From Korobacter sp036501185 (GTDB lineage Bacteria; Acidobacteriota; Terriglobia; Terriglobales; Acidobacteriaceae): a stretch of DNA of 64,000 nt. The notes under the pieces are model-generated. The model was not told where the DNA came from. It did not search any database and saw only the letters and a program-made list of their open reading frames with translations. Shown here in pieces: positions 8,047 to 16,815 of the stretch. The DNA lies in assembly GCA_036501185.1 (NCBI GenBank), contig DASYAU010000061.1, forward strand, positions 1 to 64,000, given 5' to 3'. The position numbers and the translations under genes were made by a program. Each line of letters begins with the position of its first letter. Within the stretch, counting starts at the first letter, position 1.

Positions 8047-8646
8047 CTAGTCCGAGGTTCCAAACGAATAACCAATGGAGACGCCGTAGCGTTCGGCGTG
8101 TTCACTGTTGTATTCGAAATTGTTGCGGATGAAATAGAAGTGGGCCTCGGGGCGGACGAAGACTCGGTTCCAGACATAGAGGCGCACACCGGCGCCGAGG
8201 TGTCCGGCGAGGTGGTTGCTGCTCTGGTAGTCAGTGCAGCTGAACGCGCTGCAGTTGTAGTAGGGCGTGTAGAAACGAGAGCTCAGGCTGCCGATGCCGG
8301 CGAGGGCTTCGAGTTCGACTTTCTTGCCGAGATAGGGCGCGTACATGGCGTTGAAGTCGTAAAAGATCGGGCGGAAGGGCTGGTACCCGCCATAGACATT
8401 GTCTTTGCCGCGCCACGCGACTTCGCCTTGCGCACCGAGGTGGTTCTTCCACAGGTAATCAGCGCTGACGGATGGGAAAAAGCCGCCGCCGACGGATTGC
8501 GGAAAGAAGTTTGCCGAGGTGATGGCCTGATTCGAAGGCGCCGTGATCGTGTTGATGCCGAAGGCGGCGTCGAGCTGCTGCGCTTGCACGGCTGAGACGA
8601 AGGCAAAAAGGCCAAAAGCGAGTAAGAGCAGGGGGATCTTTCTCAT
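8047..8646 (-). CDS. outer-membrane beta-barrel protein
   Basis: A 199-residue protein with a signal peptide (MRKIPLLLLAFGLFAFVSAVQAQ) followed by alternating aromatic/glycine strands typical of small OmpA/OmpW-like eight-strand barrels (YLWKNHLGAQGEVAW, AGHLGAGVRLYVW, VRPEAHFYFIRNNFEY, YGVSIGYSFG). Two Cys residues around residue 135 (NCSAFSC) may form a loop disulfide. Many such proteins are found in Acidobacteriota. The function is structural or unknown. It is convergent with the small zinc-ribbon gene across a shared terminator. Confidence 0.75.
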   Translation of the reverse strand: MRKIPLLLLAFGLFAFVSAVQAQQLDAAFGINTITAPSNQAITSANFFPQSVGGGFFPSVSADYLWKNHLGAQGEVAWRGKDNVYGGYQPFRPIFYDFNAMYAPYLGKKVELEALAGIGSLSSRFYTPYYNCSAFSCTDYQSSNHLAGHLGAGVRLYVWNRVFVRPEAHFYFIRNNFEYNSEHAERYGVSIGYSFGTSD

Positions 8647-8818
8647 TGAGAATCTCCGTACTTACAGTTTGAGTCCGAGCGGATGCGCCACTCTGTTTTT
8701 CCTACAACCCTATTGGACGCGCAAAGTTGCAGGATGGTGCGGCTACTCGCGCGTGAGATGCGAGAAAGGCGAGGTTTGTTCGTCAAGAATTGCAAACATG
8801 TAGTACTTACGTGCCTCC

Positions 8819-9922
8819 CTACTTGATGGCGTAGGTGAGGCCGGTGGTGAACTGGAACGAATTCTTTTTGAACGTGGGCGGCGGATTGTTGAGGTAGCCA
8901 TCGAGCAGGTTTATCGACAGGCTGAACTTTTTCGAGATAGGAGCAGCGAGGCCAAGCATGCCTTGCGCGGAATAGGCGTGGATGACGTTCCACGCCGGGT
9001 CGAAGAGCAGGCCCTGGGTGAAGACCATGTTGCGCGGCAGCTTGCGCATATAGGTTTCGGCGAACTCGGAGCCGAAGAGGTTCTGGTTGCTGCTGGCGAG
9101 ATCGAAGGTCTGTTTTTCGTAGTGCAGGTCGCCTTTCACATCGAGCTCGGAAACTTTGTTCTTAATGATCGTATAGCCGAGGCCGCCACCGTAAAGCTGC
9201 TGGAGATCGAGGCCCTGTGAGAAGTTGTGGTCGAAGGCGGCGTGACCGAGGGCGTAGAAGCGGTCGGTGAGGTATTCGTCCTGTTCGCCGTCGGCGTGGA
9301 AGATGTTGGTTTTGACGGTTGGCGTGCCGGGCTGGGTGATCTTGCCGTAACTGCTGGTGAAGTCGATGAGGGTACGTGAGTTCGTGCGGAGCCAATCGAC
9401 GGAGGGGCTTTGCCGAGCGAGGGCGATGCCGCTGGTGAAAGTCTCGCTATTCTGAGTGGCTTCGACGAGCGATACGCCCGCAGTGACGGCGCCGAGCCAG
9501 CCCTGGGACCAACTGGGGCTGTGCTGAATTTGCTTATCGAAGCTGGCCTGGTCGACGACATAGGCGGCGTCGGCAGTAGGAACCGAGGTCGAGGCGACGG
9601 CGATCTTGTTGTCGGTGACCTCGAGGGTGCCTTCCGGGGCCTGCTGGCCGCCGTGCTTATGGAGCCTGACGCCTTTGGCGATGACCGCGTAGGGCTTGGC
9701 GGTGTGCAGTTCCTTCACTTTCGACCAATCGAAGGAGACGTCGCCGACCATATCGCTGTGAAAGAAAACTTTTCCGTCGGCGACCTTGATGAGCGAACCG
9801 GACATTTGCTCGCCGTTGACGAAGGTGACGGTGTCGCCGGGCTTTGGGGTGTCGGCGGCGAAGGCGGTGATGGCGAGGAAGAATGGCGACAGAAGGAGGA
9901 AGAACTTCTTCGAGCAAAACAT
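8819..9922 (-). CDS. DUF481-family (YdiY-like) outer-membrane protein
   Basis: A 367-residue protein with a signal peptide (residues 1-23, ending AFA). An N-terminal SH3-like segment follows (PGDTVTFVNGEQMSGSLIKVADGKVFF), then a barrel of the DUF481 / salt-induced YdiY type, with strands such as QQLYGGGLGYTIIK and SLSINLLDGYLNNPPP and an ending of FTTGLTYAIK. The start at ATG 9922 is chosen because it begins the signal peptide; the frame stays open further upstream but that part only shadows the ABC-F gene. It is divergent from the ABC-F gene, with 87 bp between them. Confidence 0.8.
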   Translation of the reverse strand: MFCSKKFFLLLSPFFLAITAFAADTPKPGDTVTFVNGEQMSGSLIKVADGKVFFHSDMVGDVSFDWSKVKELHTAKPYAVIAKGVRLHKHGGQQAPEGTLEVTDNKIAVASTSVPTADAAYVVDQASFDKQIQHSPSWSQGWLGAVTAGVSLVEATQNSETFTSGIALARQSPSVDWLRTNSRTLIDFTSSYGKITQPGTPTVKTNIFHADGEQDEYLTDRFYALGHAAFDHNFSQGLDLQQLYGGGLGYTIIKNKVSELDVKGDLHYEKQTFDLASSNQNLFGSEFAETYMRKLPRNMVFTQGLLFDPAWNVIHAYSAQGMLGLAAPISKKFSLSINLLDGYLNNPPPTFKKNSFQFTTGLTYAIK

Positions 9923-10009
9923 TCTGAGAGAGTAGCGCACCGATTTGGATTCGCGCCACTCGGCGGCGATAATCTTTAGGACACGTCCAAATTCCATGGT
10001 GAATATTTC

Positions 10010-11809
10010 TTGAGCATTCTTGTCAGCGCACAACAGATCGCGAAAATTTTCGGGCCGACCACGCTTTTTCAGAATGTGTCGCTGACGATTGCGGAAGGCG
10101 ACCGGATCGGGCTTATTGGGCCGAATGGATCGGGAAAATCGACATTGCTGAAAGTGCTGGCGGGCGAATTGGAACCCGATGACGGAACGGTGACTCGGCG
10201 GAAGCGCCTGCTGGTGAGCTACGTGGCACAGGACTCGGAGTTCGAGATGGGGCGCACGGTGCGATCGGTGATCGTGGAGGCGATGCGCAGGGCGCATGTG
10301 CCCGAAGCTGAGCAGGAGGGGCGATTGGCGGAGACCCTCGGGCGGGTGGGGTTCGAGGAATTTGACGCGGAGGCGGCGAGGCTGTCGGGCGGATGGCGGA
10401 AACGGTTGGGCATTGCCGAAGCGCTGGTGCAGCAGCCGGATTTGCTGTTTCTGGATGAGCCGACGAACCATCTCGATTTGGGCGGGATTGAGTGGCTGGA
10501 AGAATTTTTGGAGGAGGCGCCATTTGCCTGCGTGGTGGTGAGCCATGACCGATATTTCCTGGAAAATGTTGGCTCGCGCACTGCCGAGCTGAGCAAAGTT
10601 TACGAAGACGGCTTGCTGATGGTGGGAGGGAATTACAGCGAGTTCCTGGTGAAGAAGGAAGAGTTTCTTGAGGCGCAATCGAAGCGGCAGGAGTCGCTGG
10701 AGAACCGGGTGAAGAGCGAGATCGCGTGGCTGCGGCGTGGGGCGAAGGCGAGGACAAGGAAGTCGAAGGCGCGGATCAACAAGGCGCACGAGATGATCGG
10801 CGAACTCGCGGATTTGACCGAACGCACGCGGACGGCGACGGCCGAGATCGATTTCTCGGCGACGGAACGCCGGACGAAACGGCTGATTGAGCTCGAAGGC
10901 GTGACGTTTGGGTTCGGTGGGCGGACGCTATTTCGCGAGTTGGATTTCTTGATCACGGCGGGGACGCGGGTGGGCCTGGTGGGACCGAATGGCAGCGGGA
11001 AGACGACGATCCTGCGTCTGCTGAATGGGGAGTTGACGCCGCAAGCGGGCGAGATCCGGCGGGCGAACGCGCTGCGAATTGTTTACTTCGACCAGAACCG
11101 GGTGTTGGATCCGGATGTCACGTTACGGAGGGCTCTGGCGCCGGAGGGGGATTCGGTTACTTATCAGGACCGACAGATTCATGTGGCTTCGTGGGCGGCC
11201 CGATTTTTGTTTACGGGAGAACAGCTCAATCAGCCGGTGGGAAGTTTGAGCGGCGGCGAGCGAGCGCGGGTGCTGATTGCGAAGTTGATGCTGCAACCCG
11301 CAGACGTGCTGCTGCTGGACGAGCCGACGAACGATTTGGATATTCCGACGCTGGAGATCTTGGAAGAGAGCCTGCTGGAGTTTGGCGGCGCGCTGGTGCT
11401 GGTGACGCACGATCGGTATCTGCTGGATCGGGTGTCGACGGTGGTACTGGGGCTGGACGGAATTGGGCACGCGGAGCGATTTGCGGGTTATTCGCAGTGG
11501 GACGAGTGGCAGCGTGAACAGTTGGTGCTTGCGAAACCGGCGGCGAAAGAAACGAGGAGCGAAACGGTGGCGGCTCCGGTGCAGAAGAAAAAGCTGTCGT
11601 ACCTGGAGGCGCGGGAGTACGCGGCGATCGAGCAGCGGATTGGGGAGGCGGAAGAGCGGCTGCGGGCAGCGAAGGAACGATATGAAGATCCGGGGATTGC
11701 GAGCGATGCGGAGAAGTTGATTGAGGCGCAGGCGGAGTTGGAGAAGGCGCAGACGGAAGTGGATGAGTTGATCGCGCGGTGGACGGAGTTGGAGGAAAAG
11801 CAGGCTTGA
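10010..11809 (+). CDS. ABC-F family ATPase (Uup-like)
   Basis: A 599-residue soluble protein with two ABC ATPase domains and no membrane part, as in the ABC-F family that acts on ribosomes. Walker A motifs are GPNGSGKST (residue 36) and GPNGSGKTT (about 325). Signatures are LSGGWRKR and LSGGERAR, and Walker B sequences are LLFLDEPTNHLD and LLLLDEPTNDLD. A charged linker lies between the domains. The C-terminus (about 515-599) is an Ala/Glu-rich coiled coil, as in Uup. The start is TTG 10010; the nearest upstream ATG soon meets a stop. Confidence 0.9.
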   Translation: MSILVSAQQIAKIFGPTTLFQNVSLTIAEGDRIGLIGPNGSGKSTLLKVLAGELEPDDGTVTRRKRLLVSYVAQDSEFEMGRTVRSVIVEAMRRAHVPEAEQEGRLAETLGRVGFEEFDAEAARLSGGWRKRLGIAEALVQQPDLLFLDEPTNHLDLGGIEWLEEFLEEAPFACVVVSHDRYFLENVGSRTAELSKVYEDGLLMVGGNYSEFLVKKEEFLEAQSKRQESLENRVKSEIAWLRRGAKARTRKSKARINKAHEMIGELADLTERTRTATAEIDFSATERRTKRLIELEGVTFGFGGRTLFRELDFLITAGTRVGLVGPNGSGKTTILRLLNGELTPQAGEIRRANALRIVYFDQNRVLDPDVTLRRALAPEGDSVTYQDRQIHVASWAARFLFTGEQLNQPVGSLSGGERARVLIAKLMLQPADVLLLDEPTNDLDIPTLEILEESLLEFGGALVLVTHDRYLLDRVSTVVLGLDGIGHAERFAGYSQWDEWQREQLVLAKPAAKETRSETVAAPVQKKKLSYLEAREYAAIEQRIGEAEERLRAAKERYEDPGIASDAEKLIEAQAELEKAQTEVDELIARWTELEEKQA

Positions 11810-11867
11810 GTTAGCGGCCGCGGCTAGAAAGCCTGAAAGCGTCGGGGGCACGATGTTTGGTAAGGGG

Positions 11868-11901
11868 ATTGCGACGGCGCGCAAACAGTGTGCCTCGCAA
11901 T
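11868..11901. repeat. REP-like imperfect palindrome
   Basis: Arms ATTGCGA (11868-11874) and TCGCAAT (11895-11901) flank a GC-rich centre, followed by GACAAG. The form resembles the dispersed 'GGATTGC...CTCGCAATGAC' intergenic repeat seen in many bacterial genomes. Only one copy is in this window, so repeat status rests on resemblance. Confidence 0.4.
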
Positions 11902-11921
11902 GACAAGCAGAAAATAGCGAG

Positions 11922-12458
11922 TCAATCCGCAATCATTTTTGCCTTCACGGTGACGGCGCCGACGCACCACATTAGGGCGTCTTCGAGGTTTTGGCGGCCG
12001 CCGTTTTCGCGGAGGTATTCGCCGTACATGGGGCTGCGCTGGAGGTGGTGCATGAGGTCGGCGAGGGCTTCCTGGTAGACGGGAGGGACGCTGATGCGGG
12101 TGGCGCGGACGAGGTCGTCGAGGACTTCGAGGCAGTCGCCGATGATGCGGTCGGGATCGGCGGTTTCGGAGTTGACCAGGTACATGGTCTGGGCGATATC
12201 GCAGATCATGTCGAGGTCGTCGGGCGGGGTGCCGAGGGCTTGCATGGAGGGATCGCCGATCTCGAGGGCTTGGGCGGCAAGTTCGGGCCGGGCGAAGAAG
12301 ACGACGCGGTCTCCTACCGTGGTGATGGGGCGCTCGTTGTCGCCTCCGAAGGCGAATAGGGAATAGAACTGGGGGCCTTCGGCGTTGGGGTCGATGCGGA
12401 AGCCGACCAGATACAAGTCCTCTGAGGGCTTGGGGTTCAGAATAGGAAAGTCGTTCAT
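11922..12458 (-). CDS. conserved-looking hypothetical protein, acidic, soluble
   Basis: A 178-residue acidic protein with no signal peptide or membrane segment. It looks globular and mostly alpha-helical in its second half (IAQTMYLVNSE, EVLDDLVRATRI, EALADLMHHLQRS). I do not recognise a family. GC-rich codon use and lack of a better frame on the other strand support it being real. It lies alone between the ABC-F gene (convergent) and the sigma-factor operon (divergent, about 115 bp). Confidence 0.65.
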   Translation of the reverse strand: MNDFPILNPKPSEDLYLVGFRIDPNAEGPQFYSLFAFGGDNERPITTVGDRVVFFARPELAAQALEIGDPSMQALGTPPDDLDMICDIAQTMYLVNSETADPDRIIGDCLEVLDDLVRATRISVPPVYQEALADLMHHLQRSPMYGEYLRENGGRQNLEDALMWCVGAVTVKAKMIAD

Positions 12459-12574
12459 GCTGGAATCGGCAGCTATCCTAACATTGGCAGTCAGGTTCGT
12501 CCCAGCTTGCTACAATCTCCGCAAGTGCCAGAAGGAATTGAACTTTTCGTCCCAAGGGCGCGTATGAACGAGCC

Positions 12575-13240
12575 ATGGGAACTGGGGCAGCGGGCCTCGC
12601 CCTTGTGGAAGTAGGCAGGCACTTCACGGAGCGGCGGTTGGACGAGAACCAGGCGGTCGCCAGACTGGTCCGAGACTGTGTAGCCGGCGATACGGCTGCA
12701 TGGGAGGAAATCGTCCGCCAGCTGAACCGGCGTATCTACAATCTTTGCTATCGTTTCGCGGGATCGCCGGACGATGCGCAGGACCTGGCCCAGGAAGTTT
12801 TCATCAAGATTTACCGGACTTTGGGGAGCTACGATTCCTCGAAGGCGGCGTTCGTGACCTGGGTTACGACGGTGACCCGGAACCTGCTGGTAGACCATTT
12901 CCGCAAGGCCAAATACGACCGGATGACGGACTCGCTCGACGCCCCGTTGGGCGACGAGGAGGACGGGTTAGCTCTGGGAACGCAGATCCAGGACAAAGGG
13001 CAAACCCCCGATGAGCGGCTACAGACGAGGGAAACGAAGGAATTGGTGCACCGGGGGCTGCAGAAGCTTTCGCCGGAGCTGCGGGAAGCGGTTATCCTGC
13101 GGGACCTGCAGGACATGGACTACAAGGAAATTTCTCAAGTTTTAAAGATTCCGGAAGGCACCGTGAAATCACGAATTAATCGCGGGCGAACGGAACTTGC
13201 AAGACTATTGCAACGTAGTAATAGGCAGGTTGGCGAATAA
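12575..13240 (+). CDS. ECF-type sigma-70 family RNA polymerase sigma factor
   Basis: A 221-residue sigma factor. Region 2 is clear at residues 48-110 (IYNLCYRFAGSPDDAQDLAQEVFIKIYR cut by the usual DAxD/DLxQE core, then FVTWVTTVTRNLLVDHFRK). Region 4 is at 150-210 (LSPELREAVILRDLQDMDY, EGTVKSRINRGRTELAR). It recruits RNA polymerase to stress or envelope promoters. It begins at ATG 12575; a nearby upstream ATG in another frame stops after 17 codons. A zinc-type anti-sigma gene follows after 33 bp, so the pair is expected to be co-expressed and antagonistic. Confidence 0.92.
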   Translation: MGTGAAGLALVEVGRHFTERRLDENQAVARLVRDCVAGDTAAWEEIVRQLNRRIYNLCYRFAGSPDDAQDLAQEVFIKIYRTLGSYDSSKAAFVTWVTTVTRNLLVDHFRKAKYDRMTDSLDAPLGDEEDGLALGTQIQDKGQTPDERLQTRETKELVHRGLQKLSPELREAVILRDLQDMDYKEISQVLKIPEGTVKSRINRGRTELARLLQRSNRQVGE

Positions 13241-13273
13241 ATTGCCAGCCGGCCGGATTGAGTGAGAGCAGCG

Positions 13274-13984
13274 ATGAGTGAGAACCAAAAATTCGAAATG
13301 CAGTGCACGGACTTCGATGTACTGCTGACGGACGCTCTCGACGGTCTACTTGAAGGTGAGCGGCTGGCGCGGTTCGAGCGCCACAGGGCGGAATGCGCTG
13401 CCTGCGGCTTGCTCTTTAAGGAGACGAAGTCCGGGTTCGATTACTTGCATGCGCTCGACGAAGCGGAGCCTCCGCTGAACCTGGTGCACAACATTCTCGC
13501 GGCAACGACGGCCGCAGAGGCGACGAGCGGCGAGGGCGCGGCGGCGTCGGCGTCGCGGAAGAGCTGGCTGGAACGGCTGCGCGACGGCTTGCTGCCGAAG
13601 CTGGGCGGAGTCATGACGCCGCGATTCGCGATGTCGTTTGGCATGGCGTTCTTCTCGGTGTCGATGTTGATGAGCGTGGCCGGCGTACGGCCAACGGATT
13701 TGCGTCACATGGACCTGACGCCGAAGGGAATTCGCAAGGCGTACTACGAAACCGAGGCCCGAGCAACGCGGTACTACGAGAACATTCGGGTGGTTTACGA
13801 AATCCAGGCGAAAGTACGGCAGTTGAAGAAGGCCGCGACCACTCCCGAAACCAAAGGGCAGGAGTCGAAGCCGGAGTCGAAACAGGGCAACGACCCTGCA
13901 CGTCGGGAACAGAACTACAGCCGGCACCAAAACGATCAAATATTGGCCGATGTAGTTCGGGTACGGATGAAGGACCGTGCCTGA
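13274..13984 (+). CDS. membrane-anchored zinc-finger anti-sigma factor
   Basis: A 236-residue protein. The N-terminus is a ZAS/zf-HC2 domain with the zinc motif H37-x3-C41-x2-C44 (HRAECAAC), which binds ECF sigma factors. One membrane segment lies at about residues 116-137 (FAMSFGMAFFSVSMLMSVAGV). After it comes a charged, Lys/Gln-rich periplasmic tail. I use ATG 13274; a GTG at 13262 is an in-frame alternative. It should hold the adjacent sigma factor inactive until an envelope signal arrives. Confidence 0.85.
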   Translation: MSENQKFEMQCTDFDVLLTDALDGLLEGERLARFERHRAECAACGLLFKETKSGFDYLHALDEAEPPLNLVHNILAATTAAEATSGEGAAASASRKSWLERLRDGLLPKLGGVMTPRFAMSFGMAFFSVSMLMSVAGVRPTDLRHMDLTPKGIRKAYYETEARATRYYENIRVVYEIQAKVRQLKKAATTPETKGQESKPESKQGNDPARREQNYSRHQNDQILADVVRVRMKDRA

Positions 13985-14029
13985 AGTTTGCAGTTGTGAC
14001 TGGGGAATTCGGGGGAAGGAGAAACACCA

Positions 14030-14791
14030 ATGAACTGCGCCAAACATCCAGATGTGACCGCTACGGCGTTTTGCCGAACCTGCGGCAAGGCGCTTTGTTC
14101 CACTTGCGCCCGCGATGTACGCGGCGTTATCTACTGCGAGGAATGCCTCGCGAGCCGGCTCGGAGATACCGTTCCGGCTGCCCCTCCACCGTATGCCACG
14201 GTCCCGCCGACGGGGATTCCGGTTGTAATCCGTCAAGGATCGGGAAGCCCAGGATTGGCGGCGCTACTCTCGCTGATTCCTGGCGTAGGGCAGATGTATA
14301 ACGAGCAATATGCCAAAGGCCTGATCTTCGTGCTGGTGTTTGCGGCGTTGATCCAGATGGCCAACCACGTGAGCGGGATATTTGGCCTGCTGATCTGCGG
14401 CTTCTACATTTACCAGATTATTGACGCGTACAAGACGGCGGATGCGCGCCGGTACGGCCAGCCGCTGCCGGATCCGTTCGGCTTGAATGACATGCTGGGC
14501 GGCAAGAGCAAGCCGGCATACAGCAACGTTGCGGCCGCTGCGCCAACGTACGTGGCCAACCCCGCGGACCCGAATGCGCCGCCGGTAGCGGTGCCTCCGA
14601 TCGAGGTGGAACCGGAAAAGCCGGGCGCGCCGGTGGGAGCGATCATCCTGATCGGACTTGGCGTGCTCTTCCTGTTGAACACCTTTGAGTGGTTCAACTT
14701 TGACTGGTTCGGACGCGCGTGGCCGGTGATCCTCATCGTGATCGGCGTCTGGATCTTCATCCGCCGCAGAGACGCGGCGGCAGCGAAATAG
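14030..14791 (+). CDS. B-box zinc-finger membrane protein with TM2-like and LiaF-type (DUF5668) segments
   Basis: A 253-residue protein preceded by a clear AAGGAG site. Residues 1-45 carry a Cys/His-rich B-box-like finger (CAKH, CRTC, CSTCARD, CEEC). Residues about 70-135 form a TM2-like pair of membrane helices (LAALLSLIPGVGQMYNEQYAKG, then GIFGLLICGFYIYQIIDAYK). After a proline-rich linker, the end (about 205-250) is a LiaF-type two-helix unit with a VGAIILIGLGVLFLL opening. It follows the anti-sigma gene by 45 bp. An envelope-stress sensing or stabilising role is inferred. Confidence 0.75.
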   Translation: MNCAKHPDVTATAFCRTCGKALCSTCARDVRGVIYCEECLASRLGDTVPAAPPPYATVPPTGIPVVIRQGSGSPGLAALLSLIPGVGQMYNEQYAKGLIFVLVFAALIQMANHVSGIFGLLICGFYIYQIIDAYKTADARRYGQPLPDPFGLNDMLGGKSKPAYSNVAAAAPTYVANPADPNAPPVAVPPIEVEPEKPGAPVGAIILIGLGVLFLLNTFEWFNFDWFGRAWPVILIVIGVWIFIRRRDAAAAK

Positions 14792-14800
14792 GAGGCATAT

Positions 14801-15082
14801 ATGTATCGCTACAATCGCAGATGTACCTGTGATCGTTGCCGGTCGCACATCCTCCTATGGCCGGTGGTGCTGGTGACGTTGGGTGTGCTGTTCCTCGCGG
14901 ACCAGTTTGGCAACTGGCATTTCGAATTCGACCACACCTGGCCGGTGCTGTTGATCGTGATCGGCGGCGTGATGCTGTGGAAGCGGAACGCACCGATGGA
15001 GGGGCACGTGGATTCAGCACAGGAGTACATAGTGGTGCAACCGCCGGCGCAGCCTCCGAGTTCGGAGGTGCACAATGGCTAG
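14801..15082 (+). CDS. small LiaF/DUF5668-type membrane protein
   Basis: A 93-residue protein started by a textbook AGGAGG site that overlaps the stop region of the previous gene. A short Cys/Arg-rich cytoplasmic lead (CTCDRCR) precedes two membrane helices (LLWPVVLVTLGVLFLA and HTWPVLLIVIGGVMLW). The WPVLLIVIG motif recurs in both neighbouring proteins. Its end overlaps the next gene by 8 bases. It is probably a partner in the same membrane complex. Confidence 0.75.
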   Translation: MYRYNRRCTCDRCRSHILLWPVVLVTLGVLFLADQFGNWHFEFDHTWPVLLIVIGGVMLWKRNAPMEGHVDSAQEYIVVQPPAQPPSSEVHNG

Positions 15083-16454
15083 CCCAGTCTATGTGGCTCC
15101 CCCGCCGCCGAGGCGCAAATCGTACGCGGGCGCGATCGTACTGATCCTGCTTGGCGTGATCTTCCTGATGCACAACTTCGGGTTCATCTCCGGCTGGCAC
15201 TTCTACGCACGCTGGTGGCCGCTGATCATCATCGTGCTCGGCGCGGTGAAGCTGCTTGAATACTTCCAGGCGAAGCAGGAGAACACGGTGCCGAGCGGCG
15301 TGACGTTCGGCACGATCGTCCTACTGTTCTTCGTGATCGTCAGCGGAATGGTGATCTCGAAGGCGGAAGGTGTGAACTGGCGCGGCGTTCGCGACCAGAT
15401 GGGCATCGACCTCGGGGACGACGATTTCAATCACTTTGGCCAAAACAGCTACACCTACGAAGACCGCGTGGAACAGGCGTTCCCCGCGGGCGGCAGCCTG
15501 AAGATCGTGTGCGACAGCGGCAACATCAACGTGAATGCGTCGGATGACAACAACATCCGGGTGATGATCCACAAGAAAGTGTGGGCCAACAACCAAGGGG
15601 ATGCGGACAGCGCGAACACGAGCACTAAGCCTCGTATCGAGGTGAACGGCACAGCGCTGGTGTTGAATGCGAATACCCAGGCCGGCGGGAAGCACGACGT
15701 GGAAGCCGACATGGATGTGTTCATCCCGAAGAAAGCCGACGTGACGCTGAACACGCGGCACGGCGATGTGAATATTGTGGGGCGCGACGGGCAACTCACG
15801 GTGTCGCACCAGAACGGTACGGCGAACTTTGAGGACATCACCGGGAATGTGGACGTGCAAGGCGAGAAGATTACCGTGCGCGCCACGCGTATCAACGGAA
15901 ACCTAACCGTGCAGGGCAGGGTGACGGAGATCACGGCGGAAGACATTTCCGGAAACACGACCCTGAACGGGGACAATTTCGACGAAGTTCGCGTGTCGAA
16001 AGTAGGAAAGGCATTGGCGTTCAAGTCATATCGCACAGACTTGCAATTTGCGGGGCTGGCGGGCGACTTCGACATGAGTTCCGATGACCTGCGGGCGACG
16101 AACATCACCGGGCCGGTGAAACTGATTACGACATCGAAGACGATCCACCTCGACGACGTGAGCGGCGACGTGCGGATCGAGAACTCGAATGGCGACGTGG
16201 ATGTGCATGCGACGAAGTTAGGGAACTACGAGGTGCGGAACCATCACGGTGACGTTACGGTAACGGTGCCGGCGAAGTCGACATTCAGCGTCGACGCGAA
16301 AACGCAGCACGGTGACGCGGCGAGCGACTTCGGAGAGCTAAAGGTGAACAACGGCGACAACGAAGGCGCGGTGAGCGGCAATGTCGGGAGCGGCGGTCCG
16401 AAGGTGACCATTACGACCGATGGCGCCGACGTGAACATCAGAAAGAGCAGTTAG
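15075..16454 (+). CDS. LiaF-type membrane protein with extracytoplasmic DUF4097 beta-helix domain
   Basis: A 459-residue protein started by GGAGGT. Residues about 15-75 give two LiaF-type helices (AIVLILLGVIFLMHNFGF, WWPLIIIVLGAVKLLEY) and a third helix near residue 85. The remainder is a DUF4097 domain, a right-handed beta-helix-like repeat in which segments such as RHGDVNIVG, VSGDVRIENSNGDVDV and NHHGDVTVTV recur about every 20 residues. It is the last gene of the sigma-factor operon and is followed by a strong terminator. A related, secreted DUF4097 protein is encoded at 21237-22013. The ligand is unknown. Confidence 0.8.
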   Translation: MASPVYVAPPPPRRKSYAGAIVLILLGVIFLMHNFGFISGWHFYARWWPLIIIVLGAVKLLEYFQAKQENTVPSGVTFGTIVLLFFVIVSGMVISKAEGVNWRGVRDQMGIDLGDDDFNHFGQNSYTYEDRVEQAFPAGGSLKIVCDSGNINVNASDDNNIRVMIHKKVWANNQGDADSANTSTKPRIEVNGTALVLNANTQAGGKHDVEADMDVFIPKKADVTLNTRHGDVNIVGRDGQLTVSHQNGTANFEDITGNVDVQGEKITVRATRINGNLTVQGRVTEITAEDISGNTTLNGDNFDEVRVSKVGKALAFKSYRTDLQFAGLAGDFDMSSDDLRATNITGPVKLITTSKTIHLDDVSGDVRIENSNGDVDVHATKLGNYEVRNHHGDVTVTVPAKSTFSVDAKTQHGDAASDFGELKVNNGDNEGAVSGNVGSGGPKVTITTDGADVNIRKSS

Positions 16455-16485
16455 AAGCAGTAAGTCGTTCCTCACTTCCGAGCAG

Positions 16486-16514
16486 AAGGCCAGACACGAG
16501 TCTGGCCTTTTTGC
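16486..16514 (+). terminator. rho-independent terminator of the sigma-factor operon
   Basis: Perfect 10-bp stem AAGGCCAGAC (16486-16495) and GTCTGGCCTT (16500-16509), with a 4-base ACGA loop, followed by TTTTT. It ends the 12575-16454 operon. The reverse gene at 16534 reads into it and could use it too. Confidence 0.9.
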
Positions 16515-16533
16515 TTTACGGACGCGAAGAATC

Positions 16534-16683
16534 TCAGGCTGCCGGGTTCTTCTCGTCCTTGTCCTCGTCTCCGTAAATTTTTTCGGCTTCTTTGCGGTCC
16601 CTTTCCACCTGCTCCGGATCGGGGATTTCGAATTCCGGATCGTAGCCTTCGCGGTTGGCGTCGGGTTGACGATTGTCGGGCAT
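16534..16683 (-). CDS. 49-residue acidic small protein
   Basis: Starts at ATG 16683, which has a strong AAAGGAG site six bases upstream; this decides the start over the longer in-frame option at 16758. The peptide is highly charged (many Asp, Glu, Lys, Arg, Pro), has no hydrophobic core, and is probably disordered (EFEIPDPEQVERDRKEAEKIYG). I do not recognise it. It lies between the terminator of the sigma operon and the divergent ppx gene. Confidence 0.6.
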   Translation of the reverse strand: MPDNRQPDANREGYDPEFEIPDPEQVERDRKEAEKIYGDEDKDEKNPAA

Positions 16684-16815
16684 GTGCGCTCCTTTGCCTT
16701 TTGGGCTGCAAGTGGGATGCGAGGCGGAGTGGACGAGATTGTTAATTTCCATTTTCAATTAAGAGACACGGAGAGGGAGTACGATATCGGTTTTGAGACA
16801 AGGGCTTAATCAACG

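Noticed and set aside
9923..10789. N-terminal extension of the DUF481 protein frame
   Set aside because: It runs antisense through the ABC-F gene, lacks any domain, and would place the real signal peptide in the middle of the protein.
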